From CAWUIH01 sp963922495 (GTDB lineage: Bacteria; Pseudomonadota; Gammaproteobacteria; Coxiellales; Coxiellaceae), in the NCBI GenBank assembly GCA_963922495.1, contig CAWUIH010000022.1, positions 1 through 23,408 on the forward strand: DNA of 23,408 nucleotides, given 5' to 3'. The notes beneath the pieces were generated by a model. That model was not told where the DNA came from and made no database searches. It worked only from the letters and a program-made list of their open reading frames with translations. Below are positions 17,162 through 23,408 of the stretch, piece by piece; the first letter of the stretch is position 1; every line of letters begins with the position of its first letter. The translations under genes and the position numbers were made by a program.

Positions 17162-18176
17162 TTTGTAATCTCTCTAGTCTCTTTAATCGCTTTACAATTT
17201 TATCCAACTGCCAAAACCAAATAACACTTTTGTGCCAGTCTCGATTTTTTTGCATACCTGTTCCTGAGGAGTAAATACCGGGTTCCGTAATATCTTTTTG
17301 TATCATTCCCATTGCAGTAATAAACACATTATCACAAAGTGTGATATGGCCATTTAACCCCGCTCCCGCTCCAATCATACAATATTTACCCAATTGGGTA
17401 CTACCGGCAATTCCCGAACAACCTGCAATAACTGAGTGATCACCAATGATAACGTTGTGCGCTAACATCACCATATCATCAATTTTTACTCCATCACCAA
17501 CTACTGTATCATCCAGCGCACCACAATCGATGACGGTATTGGCACCAATCAACACATCATTTCCAATCCGCACGCGACCGATTTGTGGAATACTATACCA
17601 ATGGCGGTGATCATCACGAACCAAACCAAAGCCATCAGCACCTAACACCACACCACTGTGAATTTCGACACGATCACCTATGACCGTTTTGGGATAGCAA
17701 GTCACCCGATTGTAAATTCGGCAATTCGCTCCAATAGTGCAATTATGTTGGATGATTGAGTGCGAACCAATAGATGTGCCATTACCAATTACAACGTTAT
17801 CCTCAATAACAACATAAGGACCAATTGCAACGTCATTTCCTATCTGAACATTCTCACTAATAATAGCTGTGGAATGAATAGTGGGTTTTATTGGGGGATC
17901 TGGATAAAAAAGTTTAAGGATACGAATTAAGCTTAATCGTGGATTTTTAACAATTAAACGATTACCGTCACAATATTGAGCTAATTCTGCAGTAGTCAAT
18001 ACTGCCGATGCCTTACTGCTTATCAATTCTTTGATATGCCTCTTGTCGACTAAAAAACACAATTGGCTTTGTTGTGCGGAGCCAAGAGAAGCAACACCGG
18101 TAATCTGCTGACTTCCATCGCCCAATAATTCTGCATCGATGAAATTTTGGAGCTGAGTTAGCGTGTAATTGGGCAT
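17142..18176 (-). CDS. lpxD: UDP-3-O-acylglucosamine N-acyltransferase
   Basis: Third step of lipid A synthesis: adds the N-linked 3-hydroxyacyl chain to UDP-3-O-acyl-glucosamine. At 344 residues it is close to E. coli (341). It has an N-terminal uridine-binding domain (about 1-98, VASLGSAQQSQLCFLVD region), a left-handed beta-helix of hexapeptide repeats (about 99-305), and a C-terminal helix rich in Lys and Arg. Catalytic H240 lies in MLAHNVIIGDHS (E. coli H239). Its AGGA ribosome site is about 11 bases from the ATG, directly after the U-tract of the intrinsic terminator, so expression probably depends on read-through or a promoter within skp. Confidence 0.97.
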   Translation of the reverse strand: MPNYTLTQLQNFIDAELLGDGSQQITGVASLGSAQQSQLCFLVDKRHIKELISSKASAVLTTAELAQYCDGNRLIVKNPRLSLIRILKLFYPDPPIKPTIHSTAIISENVQIGNDVAIGPYVVIEDNVVIGNGTSIGSHSIIQHNCTIGANCRIYNRVTCYPKTVIGDRVEIHSGVVLGADGFGLVRDDHRHWYSIPQIGRVRIGNDVLIGANTVIDCGALDDTVVGDGVKIDDMVMLAHNVIIGDHSVIAGCSGIAGSTQLGKYCMIGAGAGLNGHITLCDNVFITAMGMIQKDITEPGIYSSGTGMQKNRDWHKSVIWFWQLDKIVKRLKRLERLQNELDGN

Positions 18177-18193
18177 TTTCTAAACTATCCTTA

Positions 18194-18228
18194 TAAAAAG
18201 CTGCGGGAATTTAAAAATTTCCGCAGCT
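18194..18228 (-). terminator. Intrinsic terminator between skp and lpxD
   Basis: AGCTGCGGGAATTT (18199-18212) pairs with 18215-18228 over 14 positions with a single G-T wobble. On the minus strand the stem is followed by CTTTTTATAA. This is a textbook hairpin plus U-tract placed 20 bases after the skp stop and 22 before the lpxD start. Confidence 0.8.
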
Positions 18229-18247
18229 AGCCATCAAACTTGAAAGA

Positions 18248-18742
18248 CTATTTAATGCCATCGATAATTTCATCAGTAATGTTAGTGATTTTTCTTGCAT
18301 AGAGAACACTATTTTTTGGAAATACCACGTCAAGATGATCTTTCAAAGCTACCTTTTCCGCAGTTGCATGCAATTTTTCCATAAACCCATTCATAGCCTT
18401 GTTTTGTGCTGCAAATAGCGCTTTTTGAAAATTCATTTGACTAGTACGCAGCTTCTTTTTTTGCTTAGAAATTTTTGATTTTAAGCTGCTGATATTAGAC
18501 TTGCTCATAACTGATTCATTTCTATCTAGCTTTTTAGTATTGGCTTGAAGAGATTTGCTCAAGGCAACAATTTCATTTCTTTGGCTAGCAAATTGCTTAT
18601 CCAGATTGTTATTAATTTGCTTCACCTCCGGGGATTGAAAGATCTGGCGCATATCAACAACACCAATACTCTGTGCCAAAGCGGAGCTTGAAGCCAACAC
18701 AGTGGCGCAAAGCCCGACAGTAACTAAGATACGTTTTATCAT
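18248..18742 (-). CDS. skp: Periplasmic chaperone Skp/OmpH
   Basis: Holds unfolded outer-membrane proteins in the periplasm on their way to BamA. The 164-residue precursor has a signal peptide (MIKRILVTVGLCATVLASSSALA, cleavage after A23) and a mature start QSIGVVDMRQIFQSPEV typical of the OmpH family. A long basic, Gln/Lys/Ser-rich coiled coil (about 40-125) forms the tentacle, and the C-terminal LDVVFPKNSVLYA segment forms the trimer core. The ribosome site AGGAGA lies six bases before the ATG. It follows bamA by 50 bases. Confidence 0.93.
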   Translation of the reverse strand: MIKRILVTVGLCATVLASSSALAQSIGVVDMRQIFQSPEVKQINNNLDKQFASQRNEIVALSKSLQANTKKLDRNESVMSKSNISSLKSKISKQKKKLRTSQMNFQKALFAAQNKAMNGFMEKLHATAEKVALKDHLDVVFPKNSVLYARKITNITDEIIDGIK

Positions 18743-18792
18743 TGTAGTCTCCTAAATCAAAGAGTTGACATTATAATTGAGTCTACTAAGAC

Positions 18793-21204
18793 CTACAAGC
18801 TTGCCCCAAAAGTGAATTGGAAGGCCTGCAGCTGATCACCTGGGCGTTTCTCTAGTGGAAATGCCAATGAGAGATCAATGGGTGCAAAAGGTGTTATCCA
18901 AACTAAAGAAATTCCCAGAGAAGTCCGTAGATTACGTAACGAAGCAGTATAATCATGGATAACCTGAGGCTGATCCGTTGGATAATTATCGTTTGGTGGA
19001 GTTCTAGAAGGAACTGCAATATCTGCTGGCCACCGCGGAACCTGGAATACGTTACCCGCATCGAGGACGATCGCAGTACGAACCTTCGAACTGATAAAAG
19101 GCGGCAGAATCAGGTGCAGACCCATCTCCACCTTCAAATTACCGCCAATAGCACCATCACTATTGTAACGATTTTTGGGCCCCAATGAGTTAGGAGCGAA
19201 AGCAGGCACTTTGCCAATACCACCGCTGTAAAAATTCTTAAAAAATGGTAAATAACCATCATGGTTCAATCCACGTCCATACGCTACTTTGGATAATGCA
19301 TCGACCACAAAACCTGCGCCAACGGGAACATAGTAAGAAGCTGAACCACTGACAATCCCATAACCGTAGCTATTAGACAACACTGGCGGACTTAATGACA
19401 AGCTGATACCGGCGGTTAAACCCCGAGTTGGAAATATCGCACGATCAATACCGATATAATTCCAAGAACCCACCAGATTGAACAAATCGTAATTTCGACC
19501 TCTAGTGTTATCAGCAGTACCGTAATCGTTAATACCTAAAAAAGACAATACACTGGGGGCAGCGATGCTTGGTGAAATCTGGCTAATAGCAACATGCTCA
19601 AAACCATAACCAAACGAAATTAAATTATTTTCTGAAACAGGATACCCATAGTTGACGTTAACACCGTAACCATCACTAACATAAGAAGAAAAGTTAAACT
19701 TTGGATTTGGCTTAATATGAGAGTAATAAATTCCAAAACCGCGACTCAATCCGTAAGTAGTGTAAAACGGATTATTATAAGAGACGTGATAGTAGTTGGA
19801 GTACTCACTATTTTGGAAGCCAACAGCAACCGCTTTCCCTGTACCCATAAAATTAGGCTCAGAAATGCTAGCACCATAGGTGAACCCTTGTAGGTCAGAG
19901 TAACCACCTTGCACACTGGCACGACCAGCAGGAACTTCTTTCATGTTGTAGGTCACATCCACCTCATCAGGAGTCTCGGAAACTGGCTTAATACTATAAG
20001 TAACATTAGTGAGATAAGGTAACAGCAATAAACGGCGCTTAGATTCTTCCAACTTGGCTAGCGAGTAAGCAGAACCCTCATATTGAAGTAGACGGTGACG
20101 CATGACACTTTGGTTAGTGTGGGCGTTACCCGTAAAATGAATTTGCCGCACATACACTTCATCGCCAGCACTAATATTAAAAATGATGAATAGTTGGCTT
20201 TTCTGGGTGTCTATCCGAGTCTTTATTGAAGAAACAGCAAACGCATAACCACGATCCGCTAAGAAGTCACCAATTACTTTATTAGTGGCAATGATTTTCG
20301 CTCTTGAAAACACACTATCTTTAGGAATTTTAATAAGATCCATCAATTGTTTTTTGTAACCAAAGGTTTGTCCTCTAACCTCAAAACCACTGACTCGAAA
20401 TTGATTTCCTGGATTCACGGTAATGGTAATAAAAACCTTTTTCTCATCTTTTGACCATTGCACTCGATGTGACACCACTTGAAAACGAATATAACCATGG
20501 TTTAGATAAAATTGACTAAGCGCCTGGAGATCTCTTTGAAGCTTCTGCTTTGAATAGCGATCAGTGTGAGAAATAAACGTAAACAATCCTGGAGTGGTCA
20601 ATTTCATCTGACGACGCAAAGTACTTGCACTAAAATGTGTATTTCCTTTGAAAGTAATGCGACCCACAACAGCAATTGGGCCCTCATTGATGGTGATGTA
20701 TAGCGCGACGCGGTTACGGGGTTTTCGTTTCACCTTGGTAGCAACCGATGTAGCATAATAACCCATGGTGCCATATTGCTGCTCTAAGCCCTCTTCGATT
20801 TGTTTTAACTTAGTGGGATCATAAGAATCGCCCTCAACAATTCCTATTTTCGATAACACGGTACGCAACTTATCGACAGGGATGGCTTTTGCACCTAAAA
20901 TATTGATGAGACCGATAACTGGACGCTCTTGCACATCGACAATCAGAGTGGAACCTTGGCGACGCAAACTAATGGATTTAAAAAAATCGGTGGAATACAG
21001 CGCTTGAATTATTTTCTGACCAACTGCAGCATTATAGTCTTGGCCCACATGAATCGGCAAATAATGAATAGCCGTATCATGAGTGATACGCTGTAACCCT
21101 ATAAACTGTATTTTCTGGACAACAAAACCAAATGCAGAAAATGTCATCGAAATTAGAATAGTGATAACAAAAAAAACCGACGCCAAACGCTTTAGAAGTG
21201 TCAT
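18793..21204 (-). CDS. bamA: Outer membrane protein assembly factor BamA
   Basis: Central Omp85 protein that folds and inserts outer-membrane beta-barrels. The 803-residue precursor has a hydrophobic signal peptide (about 1-26), five POTRA domains (about 27-425), and a C-terminal 16-strand barrel (about 430-803). Oddities: the loop-6 motif, normally VRGF or VRGY, reads V666-P-A-F669 in GGIGKVPAFAPNSLGP, and the last residue is Leu (FTFGASL) rather than the usual aromatic. The rest of the barrel, including the shortened loop 6 and LDAGNVF, is conserved. The ATG at 21204 has only a weak ribosome site. The usual upstream rseP is absent and mevalonate genes diverge from it instead. Confidence 0.97.
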   Translation of the reverse strand: MTLLKRLASVFFVITILISMTFSAFGFVVQKIQFIGLQRITHDTAIHYLPIHVGQDYNAAVGQKIIQALYSTDFFKSISLRRQGSTLIVDVQERPVIGLINILGAKAIPVDKLRTVLSKIGIVEGDSYDPTKLKQIEEGLEQQYGTMGYYATSVATKVKRKPRNRVALYITINEGPIAVVGRITFKGNTHFSASTLRRQMKLTTPGLFTFISHTDRYSKQKLQRDLQALSQFYLNHGYIRFQVVSHRVQWSKDEKKVFITITVNPGNQFRVSGFEVRGQTFGYKKQLMDLIKIPKDSVFSRAKIIATNKVIGDFLADRGYAFAVSSIKTRIDTQKSQLFIIFNISAGDEVYVRQIHFTGNAHTNQSVMRHRLLQYEGSAYSLAKLEESKRRLLLLPYLTNVTYSIKPVSETPDEVDVTYNMKEVPAGRASVQGGYSDLQGFTYGASISEPNFMGTGKAVAVGFQNSEYSNYYHVSYNNPFYTTYGLSRGFGIYYSHIKPNPKFNFSSYVSDGYGVNVNYGYPVSENNLISFGYGFEHVAISQISPSIAAPSVLSFLGINDYGTADNTRGRNYDLFNLVGSWNYIGIDRAIFPTRGLTAGISLSLSPPVLSNSYGYGIVSGSASYYVPVGAGFVVDALSKVAYGRGLNHDGYLPFFKNFYSGGIGKVPAFAPNSLGPKNRYNSDGAIGGNLKVEMGLHLILPPFISSKVRTAIVLDAGNVFQVPRWPADIAVPSRTPPNDNYPTDQPQVIHDYTASLRNLRTSLGISLVWITPFAPIDLSLAFPLEKRPGDQLQAFQFTFGASL

Positions 21205-21281
21205 GATAATGAAGCTGCCTTTTCCATAGTTTCCATGCTGTGATTGAGCTGCTATTTACAGTCCCCAAGAACCAGATCGGC

Positions 21282-21287
21282 ATTATA
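21282..21287 (-). promoter_or_regulatory. Putative -10 element for bamA
   Basis: A perfect TATAAT on the minus strand, in context TTGTTATAATGCC, lies about 80 bases upstream of the bamA start. The hexamer 17 bases upstream, TAGATT, is a poor -35. No sigma-E-type GGAACTT/TCTGA pair was seen. Confidence 0.4.
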
Positions 21288-21392
21288 ACAACCAGTCTTC
21301 CGATAATCTATAAGGAAATTGCCCACCACTTAGCAAATTTTCTGCTAATGCGCGTAGCTTTTTGTTAACTAGCACTTTATCCATGGATTACC

Positions 21393-21398
21393 TATAAT
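21393..21398 (+). promoter_or_regulatory. Putative -10 element for the mevalonate genes
   Basis: A perfect TATAAT lies 94 bases upstream of the HMG-CoA reductase ATG on the plus strand. No consensus -35 is found at 16-18 bases; TTGTTA at 21362-21367 is 25 bases away, too far. The call rests on the -10 alone. Confidence 0.4.
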
Positions 21399-21492
21399 GA
21401 TGCTTTTTTAGGCGGTCCTAATCGATGCATGCACTCTGCCAGCCAGACGTTGCAAGTTCATCAAATAGTTGCCTTAAAGACCAGGAAAAACA

Positions 21493-22527
21493 ATGACTAA
21501 GCAATCTATTTCTGTTCCTTGCTACAAGATTGGACCTGTTGTTATTAGAGGCTCAGAGATCAATGAGTCGCTCGAAATTCCACTTGCCACGTTTGAATCT
21601 CCACTTTGGCCCTCAACTAATCGCGGTGCGAAAATAACTCGGCTATGCGGTGGAGTTTCTTGCACCTTGTTTGATGAACGCATGACCCGTTCCGTCGCCC
21701 TTCAAGCCGCAAATGCCGCCACAGTCAAAGAAATTTTAACTGATCTCAAGCGACGAAATGACGAAATACGCTCAAAGATCAAAAAAACGAGCCGCCACTG
21801 CGAATTTGATTGCTGTCATCATCAAGTGGTTGGTAATCTACTATATTTGCGCCTCGAAGCCACGACTGGTGAAGCCTCCGGTCATAATATGCTAACCAAA
21901 GCAGCAGAGGCTCTGATCCGTTGGCTGTTAGCGCAGTATCCTTCTCTAAAGTATATTTCTATCTCTGGTAACGTGTGTGTTGATAAAAAGGTTTCGGCTA
22001 TCAACGGTATTTTAGGTCGCGGCAAATACGTGATTGCCGATATGACAATACCCAAGACCATTTGTGAGCAACATCTTAAAACATCTCCTGAAGCCATCCA
22101 CAACATAAACATTAAAAAAAATTTAATGGGCTCTATCGTATCTGGAAGTATACGAACCGCGAATGCGCATTTTGCAAATCTGTTGTACGCGATTTACTTA
22201 GCAACCGGACAAGACGTTGCTAACATCGTTGAAGGCTCGCAAGGGATGGTGCACACTGAGTTACGTCAAGGTGACTTATACTTTTCCGCCACCATTCCGA
22301 ATATCATTGTTGGAACAGTGGGTAACGGTAAGCATCATGACGATGTCAGAAAAAATCTTATTGCATTAGGCTGTACTGGAGATAATAGTGCTCGACGCCT
22401 TGCTATCATCGTTGCCGCAACGGTATTCTGTGGCGAACTTTCACTCCTTGCAGCACAAACGAATTTGGGCGAATTGATGAGCGCCCATGAAAAATTCGAG
22501 CGTTCTATTCAAGTTAAACAAGGCTAA
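21493..22527 (+). CDS. Hydroxymethylglutaryl-CoA reductase
   Basis: Reduces HMG-CoA to mevalonate, the committed step of the mevalonate route to isoprenoids. The 344-residue product is a soluble catalytic domain without membrane anchor. The active-site residues can be placed: E35 in ATFESPLWPSTNRG, K165 in VCVDKK, D241 in ATGQDVANIVEGSQG and H332 in SAHEKFERS. VAATVFCGELSLLAA (308-322) is a further family signature. The usual DAMGMN motif reads EASGHN (127-132), a divergent version. The ATG has AGGAAA six bases upstream. It opens an operon with mevalonate kinase and is divergent from bamA. The NADH or NADPH preference cannot be told. Confidence 0.93.
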   Translation: MTKQSISVPCYKIGPVVIRGSEINESLEIPLATFESPLWPSTNRGAKITRLCGGVSCTLFDERMTRSVALQAANAATVKEILTDLKRRNDEIRSKIKKTSRHCEFDCCHHQVVGNLLYLRLEATTGEASGHNMLTKAAEALIRWLLAQYPSLKYISISGNVCVDKKVSAINGILGRGKYVIADMTIPKTICEQHLKTSPEAIHNINIKKNLMGSIVSGSIRTANAHFANLLYAIYLATGQDVANIVEGSQGMVHTELRQGDLYFSATIPNIIVGTVGNGKHHDDVRKNLIALGCTGDNSARRLAIIVAATVFCGELSLLAAQTNLGELMSAHEKFERSIQVKQG

Positions 22528-22566
22528 GTGAATATGATTCACTGCTCTTTACAGTAGCGAAATGCT

Positions 22567-23408
22567 ATGAATAGTGACAATTTAACCGTCAAAGCCCCTG
22601 CGAAAATTATATTATCCGGTGAACATGCGGTAGTTCACGGCTTTCCGGCGTTAGCTGTTGCCGTCAATCGATACACACAAACCACCGTACGCTGGACCAC
22701 CCCTTTGCATTTCTCTTTCAACCTCATGGGTATTGATTTTAGGAATCACATCACACTACAAGCGCTCAAAAAATTAAAACGCAAATTACAAAAACAATAT
22801 CAAGATTATCATTCAGGAAAATTACCGATTCGTCAGGTGTTGCAACACCCGTTTGAATTATCATTATTTACCGTTGTCAATGTATTAGATCGGATTAAAA
22901 ATAAATTACCGACTGGTCTTGACGTTGTCACTGAAACAGATATTCCAATCGGCTGCGGTATGGGCTCTTCAGCATCGAGCGTAGTGTCATTGATTTATGC
23001 CTTAACACACTTTCTGCAGCAAAAACTCGATATCAGCACCTATATTCAATTAGGCATTGAATCTGAAAATTTGCAACATGGCTATTCCAGTGGATTGGAT
23101 GTCAACATCGTTTATCATGGGGGTTGCATTCGCTATGAAAAATCCAAATTAGCGCCTCGCCATATCCCTAAGCTAGCATTACAACTTATACAAACTGGAC
23201 AACCACAGAGCACAACTGGAGATTGCGTAAGCGCATGCCAGCAATATTTCAAAAATACCCCCATCGGCCTGGAGTTTGCCGCAGTCACTCATTCATTCGA
23301 TTCGGCATTGCAACAAAATAATAAAAAAGACATTCAATATTGTATACGAGAAAATCATCGTTTATTACAACGCATCGGCGTTATTCCAGCAAAAGTCAGC
23401 GCTTTTAT
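22567..23408 (+). CDS. Mevalonate kinase (GHMP family), 3' end outside window
   Basis: Phosphorylates mevalonate in the isoprenoid pathway. The 280 visible codons run open to the window end, so the C-terminus is missing. The N-terminus KAPAKIILSGEHAVVHGFPALA (9-30) is the GHMP substrate-binding signature. The ATP-binding glycine-rich loop is PIGCGMGSSASS (127-138). E168 and catalytic-base D178 in GYSSGLDVN match the mevalonate kinase pattern. The ATG at 22567 is 39 bases after the reductase stop with a poor ribosome site, so coupling to the upstream gene is likely. Phosphomevalonate kinase or decarboxylase are less likely given the SGEHAVVHG motif, but the GHMP fold is shared. Confidence 0.9.
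   Translation, partial: MNSDNLTVKAPAKIILSGEHAVVHGFPALAVAVNRYTQTTVRWTTPLHFSFNLMGIDFRNHITLQALKKLKRKLQKQYQDYHSGKLPIRQVLQHPFELSLFTVVNVLDRIKNKLPTGLDVVTETDIPIGCGMGSSASSVVSLIYALTHFLQQKLDISTYIQLGIESENLQHGYSSGLDVNIVYHGGCIRYEKSKLAPRHIPKLALQLIQTGQPQSTTGDCVSACQQYFKNTPIGLEFAAVTHSFDSALQQNNKKDIQYCIRENHRLLQRIGVIPAKVSAF

Noticed and set aside
21362..21398. TTGTTA with TATAAT as a complete sigma-70 promoter
   Set aside because: The 25-base spacer is far outside the 16-18 range, so only the -10 is reported.

Overview
The window reads as chromosomal DNA of an AT-rich gammaproteobacterium. It has the gltA / sdhCDAB-sucABCD arrangement, a bamA-skp-lpxD-fabZ-lpxA envelope cluster, and mevalonate-pathway genes in place of the usual MEP-pathway neighbour. 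Mevalonate genes in a gammaproteobacterium with lipid A genes point to the Legionellales (Coxiella, Legionella or Berkiella-like bacteria). This placement is inferred from gene content and protein resemblance, not from a database search.

Region 1 (1-780): a short gene for an unrecognised basic, proline- and serine-rich protein with one hydrophobic segment. Region 2 (840-10187, minus strand): a compact energy operon in the order sdhC-sdhD-sdhA-sdhB-sucA-sucB-sucC-sucD, covering 2-oxoglutarate to fumarate. The last gene, sucD, is split by a one-base frameshift as the sequence stands. Region 3 (10188-11725): divergent promoters and gltA (citrate synthase) on the plus strand, so both halves of the TCA block start from one 250-base control region. 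The shared E3 gene lpd is not in the window.

Region 4 (11726-12954): a 413-base intergenic stretch with a 15-bp perfect inverted repeat, then an unrecognised 271-residue protein. Its layout of three hydrophobic repeats resembles mitochondrial carriers. Region 5 (13016-15900, minus strand): a terminator and a two-gene ABC importer of the NitT/TauT/SsuBC type with a fused double permease and no binding protein. Paired operator-like repeats lie upstream.

Region 6 (15909-21204, minus strand): bamA, skp, lpxD, fabZ, lpxA, for outer-membrane protein assembly and the first steps of lipid A synthesis. A strong intrinsic terminator lies between skp and lpxD. BamA lacks the usual VRGF motif. Region 7 (21205-23408, plus strand): divergently transcribed HMG-CoA reductase and the 5' part of mevalonate kinase, which runs off the window end. 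No tRNA, rRNA, CRISPR array, transposase or phage gene was seen.
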